Assembly: GCA_013365365.1 (NCBI GenBank) | Contig: JABVXU010000018.1 | Coordinates: forward strand, 1-64,000 | Origin: Cruorifilaria tuberocauda | Lineage: Eukaryota > Nematoda > Chromadorea > Rhabditida > Onchocercidae | Reading direction: 5' to 3' | DNA length: 64,000 nt | Shown here: positions 51,340 to 64,000 of the stretch, one piece after another | How positions within the stretch are numbered: position 1 is the stretch's first letter | How the letters are laid out: each line of letters opens with the position of its first letter | Translations under genes and position numbers: made by a program | Notes under the pieces: generated by a model | What the model was told of the DNA's origin: nothing | Database searches by the model: none | Seen by the model: only the letters and a program-made list of their open reading frames with translations

Positions 51340-54300
51340 ATGATCTCCACTAAAACGATGATGAAAGATGAATTTACAAAAGCTAGTGGTTTGGAGTATG
51401 AAGAAGATTGCGACATGGATGTGGAAAATGATGATGGTAATAATTTTGAAAATTTTTAATATTTCACATTTGCTATTCTTTTACGTGATTTTGATTTGCC
51501 CATTTTCTTTAATAGAAAAAGGTAAAGGAATTTTCTTCAGAAAATTTAGGAATATTTTATTCGGAATATTTCGTTAATTTTAGAGAATAGAACAGTATTG
51601 AAATCCGATAAAGAAAGGAATGGAAAAAGTTATTTTTATTAGTAACTGATGATTTATCCTACAAATACAGTTATCGTTTTACACTTATTTCCACAATTTT
51701 TTACTTTTGTTTATGGAAATTAAAAATTCTTTACGATGAATTTTTCTTAATTCAGAGTTAAGTATTGCTGGTACCAATGAAACAAAAGAAGAAAGTGAAT
51801 CTACTAACGGTGAGATTCTGATATTCTTAAACTCTTCTCAAGTATCCATCCGTTATTCATTATTTAATTCTTTTCCTGTTAAATGTTTAATACTGCTTGA
51901 ACTTATAATAATGCAACATAAGCTTGAAAAATGCTGAAGAACTCCTTATATTTAAAAGCGTAACAAAGTTATCAAAAGATTATTTTTAACTAAAATTTCA
52001 AACCTAATCGAAACAGATGCGAATTTAATTGGATGGGCAGATCATCCAGTCATAAAACACGATCCACATTCCTTTAAAACACTCGCTGATATTCAAATCA
52101 TCCTGTTTAGCAATTTAATTATTGTTTCTCGAGGTTGCGAAATGTTTCATATGTTTGATATTACTTTAGTGCCATTCCTCGACACACGATTTCATGATAT
52201 TTGATAGGAATGAAGTGTGGATGAAAATGAGTTGAAGAAAAAGATATTACAGATGTTGGAGAGGAGGAAAATGATGAAGGAACGGCAAGTACTTCGGGGA
52301 ATAATTTATTTCTTACACAGCTATTTGCTACCCAACGGCACAAACCAAATCGGGAAGCGAAAATGCTCGAAACATCCATTGCTAATTTGAAGAAGAAATT
52401 GCAGACACAAAGTCAAACAAATTTCTCACCTACCACTCACTCTCGTTAGCATCCTTTATTGATAGTCTATTTAGGATTTACTATTCCGGTTACTCTCGAT
52501 TCAAAGCTGTTAAATGTAGCTTTCATGTCCTGATCACTTCACTGATCAGTAGGATGAAACAGTATGATGAAAGGATGGAGTTGATATCAATCTAGAGAGT
52601 GTTCTCTCGCCTGTTGAATGTTGCCATGTTGAGGCTGGGAAGGCTGTGCTGGCTATGATTGCTCTGTTGTGTTTGTGACTGTGAAATTTAGCTCTCTCGC
52701 GCGGATCTGAAGAAAAAGATTCTACGAGATCAGGCAATATGGATTTGTTTTTCTTTTCCGAAATGAAAGAGGAATATCTCTATGCTACGATGTTTTGATA
52801 AATTTGTGAAATTAGCTCTATTTCCTGAAATATAGAATAATATGGAAACTTTCTATACTTCTAATTCATTTAGGAAATATCTTTTTTGTGTTGAAAAATT
52901 TCTTTTACAGTTGAGAAAGTAGAAAATGATATTCAGATCTGAAGAGGGTAGCCGCAGACACAGGATCAGCATCAGCGGTACGAGAAGTAGGAGATCTCTC
53001 TCAGGTTACCAGCCGTACAGCTTTACGAATTGCCAATGAAGGAAGTCCATTAGAAACTGAAAATTATTCGAAGGATAGCTTTGATGAGGAAGGCCAAACA
53101 GCTGTTGGTAATGACAATTAAATTACTTTTGATGTATGAATGATTTGTAGAGATCGAGGAAGCATCTGTACGGTTAATTGGTATTGTTTAATCTTTTACT
53201 TTAGTGCAAAAATGAAGTAATTTATTTGTTCTATCACTATTGAGATATAACATTTTTTTGTTAATCATCTTTTGACTCTTTTGATTCTCTTAATAGTAAC
53301 TATAGATAGTGATGATTATCAGTGAATGTTCTTTGAAAGATCGGATAAAAAATATCCGCATAGCTTAGCGTTTTATTTTAGAAAGGAGTTTGGCTGCTAT
53401 GACGAAGTCGAAATATAACATCTCATCACACGAATCGTTTAATGATGTAGATGATGATGAAGATGATGAAAGATCAAAAAACGACGCATTTCTGGACAGA
53501 ATTTTCGGAGAAAGTAGTGAGTCCTTCACTAGTGTTTCATTTTCTTCTTTTGCATCTTGAGTGATTCTAAAATCTTCATTCTGAGAGAGAGAGAGAGAGC
53601 GAATTGTTATTTCAAGAAATGGATAACAAAGTTTCAAAGAATTTCGATTTTTATGATGTCAATGAATCCTTCCAAACTTCTTTTAATCCGGCTGCCTATA
53701 TTTCTAAAGGTACATTTTTTTTTCACTGAAATTTATTCAGTATTTCAACTACTTTGAGAAATATATATTCTTTTGTTACAACTGATAAATTTGTTATAAT
53801 CGATAAGTTCAGAGGACTGATCAGATAAATAATATAATAAGCAATGTAATAACGGTATTTTTATCCCCATAGCAGCTATTATTATCAAAGATTTTCAGAT
53901 ATGACATTATCTGCAGCATTACGAAGAAGACGTCAGCGTCGAAATCCTGTATGGCCGTATTTTATAGTAAAAGATGGAGTAGCAACATGCAAGCATTGTA
54001 ACTATAATACAAAATCCGTATTCAGCACTAATCTAAAAGTGCATCTAAGGACACATCATCACGATCTTTTTGAAGAAGTTAGTTTTTGGAATGTGAATGA
54101 TAAGGATTTTTTTTTCAAATTTTTGGAAAAAGAATATAGTTTTGGTAGTATTTTTGCTTGAATCCATAGTTTCTCTTTCTTGTGGAAAAAATTGAAGGAG
54201 ATCATTATATTGTAATAATTGGTTAATCAAAAAAACGAAGTATTAAGAGATGTGGACTCGATGATTTGCATAGGATTGAAATTTTGGAAAAATAATTCAA

Positions 54301-57300
54301 AGACACACATTTATGGCAAAAAAGATTTCTGCATAGAGGACAATATCTCTGGGATATCTGGGATATGCTGGTGTTTTTTTGGTTTTGTCAGAGACCTGGA
54401 AAACTTGATAGAATTATCGATGTTGTTTCAAATCTAGCAAATGATTGCCTCAATTGTCACTTCTTCTGAAGTTTTGCTGAAGAGTTAGTTATACGGATCC
54501 TAGCTTTTTTCAAGTGGGAAGAACAGAGTTTGGGACAAAATCTTCAATATCAAAGTTTTCTCTTCCGTTGTATAGAGAAGCTCGAGGAAAAACTAGATTG
54601 GATTGCTTCTTCAGAAAAAGTCGTCTATACAAGAGTGATCTCATGAATATTTGACGTTATTATTACTAAAATGAGAGTGATTATTTTTGATGATATGGCA
54701 CCATAAAAAAAAGTAGCATAAATAAAGGTTTCTCTCTATTTTGAGTATTTATGGAAATCATGGAAAACAATGATAACTTTCAAGTTAGCAATCAATAAAG
54801 TTTGATGTGATGGAAAGATCATGGAAAGTGATGGAAGCTTAAAATGAAAAGACATTAATGATCCCCAAAAAATGATAATTGGTGAAATTTAAAGCATAGT
54901 TATGTCGAACTTTTGAAACTCTTAATAGTTTTTTGGAAACGATTGTAGGTGCTCAAAGCAGAAGAAGAACAGCAGGAACAAATTACGCTCCAAAATTCTC
55001 TCTTGGCTACACGTACGGCAACAACAGCAGCAACAACAAAAACTCCTTATATGCACCACGTAACAACTACTGCTCTACCGGCAATTGGGAGGTGTAATGG
55101 CAGTAGTAATACCGGTAGTAATAACATTAGCAGTAATGTACTCCCAAATACGGGGTCTAATCTAAGCAGTGCTGCAGTCTTGTTGGGCATACTGAATCAA
55201 ACCGGTAGCTTCCAGAGTGGTTCGGTAGTTACTACCACCACTACTGCTACCCCTGGTGTCACTACTGTAAGTAATAGAACTCACACATTACCCACTACAC
55301 CTCAGAACATTTTGGATTTTCCGAAAGCATTATCGGATTCACAACTTCCATTGGATTATCCAAAAATCACGCCAGATCTCACGAAGAATTTGCCGGATTT
55401 CCTGAAAGTTATCTCAGAGGCTTCAGTAAAATCTGTCGCAAACGCACCATTGAATCAGACAAAAGCGCTTCTTGCAGACAATGAAAGATTTAAAACACTC
55501 AAAATAGCGCAAAGTAAGTTAGGAGATATAAATGAATAATGAATTATTAATATTTTTTGTATTATGTCATTAAAATTTTTTTGATTTCCGTATGAAGCTA
55601 CTAGTTATTTGAAGAAGCTTTTTACAGATGCACCATCATCTTATAATATAACATATGCAAGTGACAAGACTGAAAAAGTTGCTCCGTCGGCAGGTAGTCA
55701 ATCATCAATCGTTTTAAAACGGCGGCGTTTGCGAAGACATCCCGTATGGAGATTTTTTAAGGATGTTGGTGATGGTAGTAAAGTAAGTTGCTTTTTGAGC
55801 ACATCATTTTCCATCACAATTCATGAAATTTCAGATAATCCAAGTGTGATATACTGATGATCATATTTTTCTAATGATTTGGAAGTTTTTTGTCAGAGTA
55901 TTGAGAGTTTTCATTTGCATAGATTTTAAAGGTGTTCCGGAAATTCGATATAATAAATCTGATTACACTGTTTATATGTTCTACGTACATTTTAATCTGT
56001 GTAATGCAGATTACCAAAATTTTGCAAATCCTTTCAAAATTATCATTTTTTTCAGACTGTGAAATGCGTTAATTGCCCGTTCAGCACTTCATCACCATTC
56101 AGTACAAATTTGAAAATGCACTTGAAAGCGCATCACAAAAGTGACTACCGGTTGATTTTAATATTGGAATCACGTCAACGGCTGGAAGAAGGAATCAGTC
56201 CTATACCAGAATCGATTCAGGCGCCTTCATCTCCTTCAAAAAAGTAGATTATAATTTATTTTCATGTAAACAGTTAAGAAGTGGAGAGATTGATATTACC
56301 ATTCATAGCTATATATCGAACTATCATCGTTTTGATATCAAATATAATTCTAATAGGAGACAATTTTGTGGCTTTTTTGTATATAGCGAAGAAATACCTT
56401 AATGACATTAGATGACAGTTTCTTACACACAGAAGCAGCAGTGAAGATGCAAATATGAGCAGTGCCGAAGAAGAACAAACAGAATCGAAACGAAGATCCT
56501 TAAGGTATATGTTAAGAAATAACTTTCTTCATTTCTGATATAAGATGTCGAAGTAATACAAGTTATTATCGGGCACTTTTCGCTGTTGATTAGCTGCATA
56601 GAACTGATTTGATATGAGTTCACTAAATAACACGGTCTTAACAAAATGAGTTGTCCAACTAATTTGAAGTATTTGACATTTCAGCACAGGAACATTTGAA
56701 GACGAAAGTTTTACATCTATGACTAATACGGAACGTGTCAAAGCAATGATAGAGATGGCAGCAGCAAATCAGACGCGACCACTGGATCTAGATTGTTAGT
56801 TTAGTTTTTGCTATATATGTTAAATGTTAAACTTCGCAGTAGTCACAGATGGAATTACCTCCATACAGGTTTACGTAATATATATAGAAACAACATGTTC
56901 AGACAGACCAACGAGAAATAAATTTTAAAGAATTGTTCCATTACATTTTCTTCTTTAGGATCTCAGACTTCTATAAAAGTCCGTTAATTCGTCTTTCCTT
57001 TCCTCCTTCTCTTTCTATTCCCATTCTTTTCAAAGTGCATTTATTGGTTTCCATGTTCAAATTGCGTTATTGGTTTTCATCTTCAATTTTTTCGCAGTGT
57101 AATTTATTGCAAATTATCAATATGAGTATTTTAACTGCTACCGATTGCAATAAGATTAGTGGAAATGAAAATTTTATAGCCGAAAGAAAATTTCGGGATC
57201 AAAATAGTAGGTTTGCAAAGTTTTTTTCAGATTCAGCGAAAAAAGATTTCTTATTATTCAATCTTTCTCTTTCTCTCTGTTTAAAGTTAATGAGATTTTT

Positions 57301-59136
57301 ACCATTATCAAATACAATAATAATTTTTAACACTCTTAAATCTTGTTTTGAATTTAGAATTTAATTTATAAAACTTCAAAGTTGGACTTTAAACGTTTAA
57401 TAGTCACGTTCAAGTGAAATTAAGTAGTTAGTCTTCTTTTTCTACCTTCATTTACGTATCAAGTATTTTATTTCCACTAGTTGGTAGGCTCTACGGGTAA
57501 TATGATTTACTCAACACTTTATTCAAAATATTTCATGCTTATTTAACTACTATTCAGATCCAAATGTTGATTACACTACCGCTGCTGCCACAAATATAAT
57601 CGCTAATTTTGGTTCTGATGAGACATCAAACTTGGTTGACACCGATTTGCTAATGCGTCTTGGTCTTGCGAAATCGGATTTGGTACCATCGAAACCACCG
57701 TTACAGAATAAATTTCTAAACACTCAATCCGTAGTTAGTGGAAGTACTATTAGAAATCATCCGGTGAATGCGCATGTTTCAACTATTTTGGATACAACAA
57801 AGTCCGTTAGGTGAGTGTTTAAACGTAATTTTCATTTTCAAGAATTTATAATTATCCTCATTCTTTCTATTTTCTAATCAACTGAAATATATAAATCTCT
57901 GATTAATGTTGGAACTAACAATTGTTCTATCTGCCAACAATGCCTTTTTAGTAAATAATGTTCTACAACTCCAAGTACTTTGCCATAAAAGGAATTTTAA
58001 AATGGTTAGACATCCATAAGAAATTTTTCTATACAAAGATCTGTACATTTGCATCATCATTGATTCAAATCATATTTTTAAATTGTTTATATTTCGATCT
58101 TTCAACTATTTTTTTATAATTTTCGATAACTTTTAATGTTAAGATCGTTCATTGTCTCAGTTTTGATTACCCTAATTGTTCTCTATCTCCTTCTATTTCA
58201 CTAAACTTTTTCAGGACAATAAGTAAAAGGTTGCCGACAGGAGAAGTAGTGAAAGTACGTCAAACACGTAAAAGCGTCGAAAATCCAGCGAACAGCATAA
58301 CTGCCACTACCTCCGCTGCAGCAACTGCGACTATCAATACTACAAAACCAATTGTGCCATCTCGTGACTTAACAGCCATAGCTACCACCGATGAACAACT
58401 TAATGCTATCAATTCTGCAAGAGATATTGCCCTTGCAAAGTTTCTAAGTAGAGCAAATGCGTTCCAGTTGCTCGAACTGCCGGAATTTAAGGCAATTGTT
58501 TTTTTTCTGACTTCTATTCTCTTTATAAAAAAATTTTTTTTCAAGATACAATGCTCTGAATGAGATTTTAATTGAATTCCAAACTTCTATCTATCACTAA
58601 ATTCGTTTGAATTGTTCTTATTATTGATAAGCTAGAACCGTTTTGGCCATCTCATTATTATTTCCTTTAGGAATCATCTACTTGCGTTAAGAATCATAAC
58701 TTCAATTGCATTTCAGCACTATTTCTTTTAGAGAATAATCTTCCCGAAATCATTCGCTAGATAGTTATCATCGATCGTTAGTAGCATAAATAACGTGTTC
58801 TGCAAAGTGAATTTTTTGCTTGCAGTAATAATTCATCCCTTTAAAGAGTTCATTTATTTAGAATGTTTTTTTATCTGTAAAATTTTTGTAGTCTCAATAA
58901 TCATTATTTCTCATTTCTACATTGTTCTTTTAACTCAATGCTGTCAAAAAAGTTTCCGGAAAACTTTGAATACATCGTTATATGCTAGTTTTTTTTAGCA
59001 ATTTGTGGATTCACTGGATCCCAAGTATCAATTGCCTCAGAGTGGTTATTTGAAACGACTGCTGGAGTTCAAAACGGGTGATCGTGATCTGTCACCAAAA
59101 TATCTCCTGGATATCGTTCAGATGCAAGGGGAATAA
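51340..59136 (+). CDS. Two-BED-finger protein with hAT-transposase-like C-terminus
   Basis: Fifteen exons give 890 residues: 51340-51436, 51756-51809, 52232-52411, 52937-53107, 53382-53516, 53617-53709, 53899-54077, 54949-55513, 55628-55782, 56056-56243, 56433-56504, 56685-56794, 57558-57810, 58215-58497, 58999-59136. BED finger 1 (about 259-297) reads NPVWPYF, CKHC, then LKVHLRTHH. Finger 2, split across exons 9 and 10, reads HPVWRFF, CVNC, LKMHLKAHH. Between them is a Thr/Ser/Asn-rich stretch (exon 8). Residues about 820-870, LAKFLSRANAFQLLELPEFKAI then FVDSLDPKYQLPQ, resemble the pre-catalytic LNPKYxxPS segment of hAT transposases; no DDE catalytic or dimerisation domain follows. BED fingers bind DNA, so a transcription factor domesticated from a transposon is inferred. 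Starts: first ATG at 51340; upstream stays open, so a 5' exon is possible. Exon 9 could start earlier in the same frame. I do not assign an orthologue. Confidence 0.83.
52017..52133 (+). CDS. Optional exon of the BED-finger gene
   Basis: Open from an AAACAG acceptor to a CGAG/GTTGCG donor, entering and leaving in phase 1 like its neighbours, so it could be inserted as 39 extra residues (DANLIGWADHP...) without changing the frame. Both splice sites are weak and the sequence has no domain, so it may be intronic. Confidence 0.3.
53582..53600. repeat. GA microsatellite inside an intron
   Basis: GA run lying 17 bases upstream of the exon at 53617 of the BED-finger gene, in the place where a polypyrimidine tract would normally be. 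The acceptor of that exon is therefore purine-rich and weak. Confidence 0.85.
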
Positions 59137-61372
59137 TATGCATGACAGGTGATATGTTATCAGTGATTATTCGTCCAAATGCATTTACGTTTTCTCTGAA
59201 GTTCAGTTTTCGATGATAAGAACTATTTACCGGTAATAGTAATTTCTTAATTTATCTCTTTATTCATTCAATAATTTTTCAATTAATTTGTTCATTTGTC
59301 TTCCTCCTCTGAGCATTTCGTAATTCCAATTAACCCGTTTTCGCAACAAGAATTTCACATTTACTTACCTTTTAATTTGTTGTATATTATCTCTCGATCA
59401 TTATAGCTTTTTCACTAATGCAGACAAAAGTTTTGGACTGCAAATGTTGATGCTTATCGTAATTTTAAAAATAAATATTTACATTGTTTTACATATTTTT
59501 GTTAAAAATAAATCTTTTGGGATTTCGAATGCACTAATTTTTTGTGCTATTACAGGATTGGAAAAACTCTCTTCTATATGATGCGATATGCTGCTTAGAA
59601 CATCAGCCAATAGACCTCATTCTAGCCATTACGAATCTTCAGAAGACTACATCAAGGCTTATGACATTTTTCCTCTTTTCTCATAGTTTTTTAATATTGA
59701 AGGACATTATTCTATGGTTTAATCAAGCTTTTCTAATTTCTCCTCTTATGTATCAAACGGTCCATTTAATTTATCATATGCTTTTAAGCGATATTACCTG
59801 CTGCCATCTATTAAATGCTTTTTGGAAAATTTTCAACCTCACATGTAACGAGCTCTTTCGATCTTGTAGCTATTGCTCTTTAATCTTACATTTATTAATT
59901 ATTTCGTCACTTTTCAACGAGCATTTTAAAATTTAAACCACTTCTTATAACTCACCCAATGTATCTGATACAAAATATCATTCTCTCCAAATCCTTAATC
60001 ATTATATCCAGCAAGAGGGGATATATGTTATTTGGTTATACATTTATAAATCATGAAAATGAACAAGTGAAATTTCTGCACTCACATTCACAGTAATTAA
60101 GGTTTTCATTTCAGTATTCCATGATTTCACCAAATACTAATTATATAGTATTAGTGAAAGAAGCAATGTAAAAAATTGAAAATACATCACTTTTTGCTCC
60201 TTCATATCAAATATATCAATTGCTCAAATTATTTTTTCTAACAGCCTAATATTTTTCATGCAGTGTACGAATAAGGTCGTTATTCAGTCAGGATTCACTT
60301 TTGTCAAATATATTCTATTTTCTGCAATGTGCTTTTCAGCCTCCTTTTAACTTTTAAAAGAACCGATCAGTGTGTCACTTTTTTTTAGTCTTATTCTATA
60401 GCTACAAGTTATGTTGCACATTAAGATATAGTGCCTGTTATCACTTCGTGCATTATGCTGTTTTTCCACATATCGCATCTAATTGCAAGCATTGTGCATA
60501 AATAATTAATTCATTATTAGCTAGAAAATGCTTTAAAGAGAATATTGACCACTTTTTTTATTCTTGTTGGAACTTTTTAAGATCATTTACTCTGTGGATT
60601 AATCTTCCATAGTGGCCATGTAATGACCATCTTCAAAACTTCTGGGATTTATTCTGAAATTGTTGTTATCATTGAGCAAGTGCAATCGTCTTTGCCCATT
60701 ATTTCTATGTTAGCTTAGCGATTGCCTTTCTCTGTCCAATATTGTTGATAAATGTGCCTACTATGCTCTAATTTGGTTTGAATTCAATTTAAAATAAATT
60801 TAAATTTGTTTTATATTTAGCAGCTTCCTGCAAAGCAAGTGAACAATTATCGTAGTATTCAACGCATTGCTTACTACTTTTACGTTTACTGTTCTACGAA
60901 AGAAGAGTGATGGGAATATTTTTGAGATCAGAATGATTCTGACGAAGGCTTTGAAGTGATGATGATTGTGGCGAAGTGTCACAATAAAATCGTTTATTTC
61001 ATGATATCATTTGCTCTCCTTCGATGAAATATCTGTCAGAAAGATGAATGATAAACGTCAAAGAATGATAATGATGAGTTAAATGATTCTATTACTGCTC
61101 ATACATATTTCTTAATGGATAGTGCGAGAAAGGATATACAGTTATTTTCAAAATCGATAGGAAATTGTCATTCTTTTCAATAGCCTATAAGTCGAAGCAA
61201 AAAGGAAGAAAATATTTTCCAGCAATGATTATCCTCCTTGGATCTTATTGGATAGTTTTATAAATTCAATTTCTTTTTAAACATCTAGCAATTAATCTAA
61301 TCAGATCCTCAAACTATATTGGAATATCTATTTAAGACATACAATAAGACAAATTTCTATTGAAAGGCGATA
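59137..61372. other. Convergent intergenic region, 3' UTRs
   Basis: This stretch lies between the stop of the BED-finger gene and the stop of the PIM-like kinase on the opposite strand. AATAAA on the plus strand at 59470-59475 is a plausible poly(A) signal for the BED gene. I see no further gene; a 130-codon open frame at 59544-59936 has no domain and Phe/Leu/Ile-biased content. Confidence 0.6.
59470..59475 (+). promoter_or_regulatory. Candidate poly(A) signal of the BED-finger gene
   Basis: AATAAA about 335 bases after the TAA stop, followed by a second AATAAA near 59508 in a T-rich context. Confidence 0.45.
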
Positions 61373-64000
61373 TCAGAATACCAGTACTCCACCTGTTCTC
61401 CCATTAAAGCTCGCATGGCTGGATGGTTGTGTTGATGTTGGTGAGAAAAGCGCCGATTGGTGTCCGGAATCGATGGAACGTTTTTCCCTAATTAAGGGTC
61501 CTAAAGCACTAGACCGTGTGCAGTTATTATTTTCCGCATTTTGAATATGTGAAAAAATAAACTGAGGAGCTAAAACGGATAGATGATTAATGGAATGTGA
61601 TTTGTTCATTCGGCCAGTAGGAATATTATTCTGTTGCAGATAAACCATTTTCATGAATTCTTGGGCTTTTACTGGTGAAGGAGAACCACCAATTAATGAA
61701 GTTTTTGATTGATAAGGTTTAATTCTATCCCAATGTTGATAAACATGAGTACGACGTGATGATGGTCCAGCAACCATACCACATGCTCCCGGTTCATCTC
61801 GACGATAACGAGTAATGAGTGATGATGAAGTGGATGGGCTAAAACTTGATGTGCTACCGACGCCCGATTCAGCGTAGCTAAAACTGGACTAAGTCAACAT
61901 GACTACTATATAATAAAAATATTTTTCATAATTGGAACCGATCAGTGTGTCAAGACGAATTATACAAATAGCGTAAAAATATAAACATGAATTTTACGTA
62001 ACCAGCTCTATATATCGATCTTTTTAATTTATTAAAATTATCATAAATATTTACTCATCAATAACATGTAAAGTTTACCTTGATTCTAAGTGTTCTTTCG
62101 ATACATAATCGGTGCAGACAGTATCATACTGTTGGTTATCAGCCGAATTTTGTTGATACATTCTATCTATTAGTGTACACCAATCAGGACATGGAGCTCG
62201 TATCCATGAATGCTTCAGGATTGCATCCAAACTACATCGTTTAGTCGGTTCAAAACGTAAACACTGATTGATTAAATCCATAGCACCTAAGAAACTTAAT
62301 TTAATTTTTACTTTCAATACTTCAAAAAATTCCTTCGAAATTTTACTTCATCAAGTAAAATAGAAATAATTAAAATGAAGTTTTTTACCAATATTTAAAG
62401 ATTTTTTCTAATATAAAATAAATGGGAAATTTAGAGGGAAAAAGAAGCTTCCAAAAATTGACCTTTGCTGACTTGTGCATAAAATGGTAACGGTCCTAGC
62501 AAATGTGATGTACAAATTTCCTTTTCATTTCGAAATGGTAATCTCCCATTGAGCATATTGTAGAGAAGGATACCTAATGACCACACCGCTGCTTCGCGAC
62601 CCAAATATATCGAGTGTAAAAACCATTCCGGTGGACAGTATAAACGAGTTCCTGAAAGACGTAATAATTTTCTTAAATGCAATGATATTATTGAGGTCAT
62701 TTTAGCCCGCTGATAATTCGCTTCATTATCACTATCTATTGTTTTATTAGCCTTGTAAAATTTATTCATAGACTAATATCTTCTAGGAACATATAATATC
62801 ATGAAATTCAAATAAAGAATTAAATATATTCTTTCACGAAAGTAAAATTCTTTAAATAAATAAATACCCTGGAAATCAGTGTAATGATTTTTTTTCAGCA
62901 AAGTTGCAGCACCAAAATCAACCAGCGACGTTTCACCGTTCACTAAATCAATCACTATATTTTCGTCCTGCAACTATTCGTTTAAAAAATTAGTTCAAAG
63001 TAATTAGTTTATAAAAAAATGTTTCACTGTAAAAACAGATAGCTGTTCAGGTGCGCTCTAGTCCAGATAGTCAATAGTGCGCCCGATATTGATAAGTTTT
63101 TTTTTTATCATAATTGCTCCCCGTTATTTCTGCTAAACTTTCGAGAATTATATTTGAATTGCAAATTAATTTTCTCGAAAAATACATTTCAGAAGATGAA
63201 TGTACACTGGGAAATTAGCACAAAGAAACGATTAGAAACAAAACAGTAACCGTTTCTTCGTCTATATCTTTATACAGTATCTGATACAAACCTTGAGATC
63301 ACGATGTAATACTTTTTGTTGAACACAGTCACGAATTGTCAGAGTTATTTGTCGGAATAAAAATCGCGCAATCTAAAAAAATTTTAACAAATTATAAGAT
63401 TTTAAACTTGAAATTGATTTAGGATCTTTTTAGTATTTTTAATTAATAATGTAAACCTATTTTCGCACTCTTAAATTGTTAAATAGAATGACAATAACTG
63501 GAACAGAGTCTATTCTAATAATCATTTCTCTGTAAATTGATTTTTCAGAAATAGGTTTAAAAAAGAAAAACCACTTAATCTAATTGTTAAACTTACATCT
63601 TCATCTAACCTCTTGTGACTTTTGATAAAATCAAAGAGATCAACGCATGGATATGGACGTGTCATTACAATCAAAAAACCTTCCGGCATACTGTACCAAT
63701 CGAGTAATTTGATTACTCCTGGCACGTTAACACATCGTGCTAACATGCATATTTCCATTGGTAATCGTTCATCGTCCAACTAAAATAGATATTAACACAT
63801 TTTAAAATCTAATCAATGCTAAAATTTGACAATTTTAACTTTATTCGATTTTGAATAGATTAATAAAGGTAAATATCATTACCTTTCCCCAATTACGTAC
63901 TTGGTATCGATCGATGAATTTAATAGCAACCGGAAGTTCGTCGCAAATCCGAATTCCACGATAGACAACTCCGAAACCACCACGACCAAGTTCTCCTTTA
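61373..64000 (-). CDS. PIM-family serine/threonine kinase (5'-partial)
   Basis: Seven exons or parts are visible and join in phase: 64000-63883 (runs off the edge), 63779-63597, 63372-63292, 62967-62868, 62651-62463, 62286-62079, 61883-61373; 462 residues to the TGA. The glycine loop [15 protein letters not shown] lysine, HRDLK with DEN, DFG (VDFGAA), [10 protein letters not shown] activation segment and [12 protein letters not shown] follow the kinase fold. The PIM signature is the hinge TRPYPC followed by DLFDFI, with the extra hinge proline that removes one ATP hydrogen bond in PIM kinases. C. elegans prk-1/prk-2 are the nematode members by family knowledge; I cannot say which one this is. 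After the kinase domain comes a tail of about 170 residues rich in Ser, Thr and Asn, longer than in mammalian PIM1, with no known domain. The start codon is right of the window. Confidence 0.93.

Noticed and set aside
56933..57364. 143-codon plus-strand frame inside an intron of the BED-finger gene
   Set aside because: Phe/Leu/Ile/Ser-rich low complexity; flanking exons splice over it in perfect phase.
59544..59936. 130-codon plus-strand frame after the BED-finger gene
   Set aside because: No domain; it begins beyond the likely poly(A) signal and shows AT-rich chance composition.
1..64000. tRNA, rRNA, CRISPR, phage or intact transposon
   Set aside because: I scanned both strands by eye for GGTTCRANTCC-type T-arms, repeat-spacer arrays, reverse transcriptase and transposase catalytic motifs, and found none.

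Overview
The window looks like nuclear chromosomal DNA of a parasitic nematode, most likely a filarial or related spirurid worm. It is very AT-rich, and its genes are cut into many short exons separated by introns of about 50-900 bases with nematode-style TTTTCAG-type acceptors. The proteins read as metazoan orthologues close to known nematode ones (RIO kinase 3, cytochrome P450 reductase, ribosomal protein S21, PIM-type kinase). I see no bacterial operon, CRISPR array, tRNA, rRNA or intact transposon. The exact genus cannot be fixed from the sequence alone.

Layout. At 28-5823 (+) lies the 3' part of an unnamed gene: 13 exons and 717 visible residues, with five near-identical 24-residue basic repeats, an AT-hook and Gln-rich stretches, probably a chromatin or DNA-binding protein. 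Four minus-strand genes follow. RIOK3 is at 7642-12414 (11 exons, 504 aa). NADPH-cytochrome P450 reductase is at 14367-18682 (14 exons, about 670 aa). Ribosomal protein S21 is at 21581-22092 (2 exons, 84 aa). An SH2B/Lnk-family signalling adaptor is at 24743-28632 (Phe-zipper, PH and SH2 domains). From about 28.7 to 51.3 kb there is a gene-poor, low-complexity desert with microsatellites, a 42-bp-unit minisatellite, several striking inverted repeats and one GC-rich island near 47.5 kb that may hold a first exon. At 51340-59136 (+) lies a gene for a protein with two BED zinc fingers and a C-terminal segment resembling part of hAT transposases, probably a domesticated transposase derivative. The 3' part of a PIM-like serine/threonine kinase gene runs from 61373 off the right edge (-).

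The exon models were built by hand. In every gene the reading phase carries across all chosen junctions, and where a family is recognised the joined protein aligns through the junctions, which is the main support. Functionally, RIOK3 and RPS21 both belong to the small ribosomal subunit (maturation and structure), POR supplies electrons to microsomal P450 enzymes, and SH2B and PIM are growth or stress signalling components. The genes are 1.8-3 kb or more apart, so I see no tight operon. The most unusual items are the basic-repeat/AT-hook protein, the BED/hAT-derived protein with its run of symmetric phase-1 exons, a 47-bp-arm palindrome at 30.9 kb, a pair of hairpins at 48.1-48.2 kb, and a probable GC-AG intron in RIOK3.
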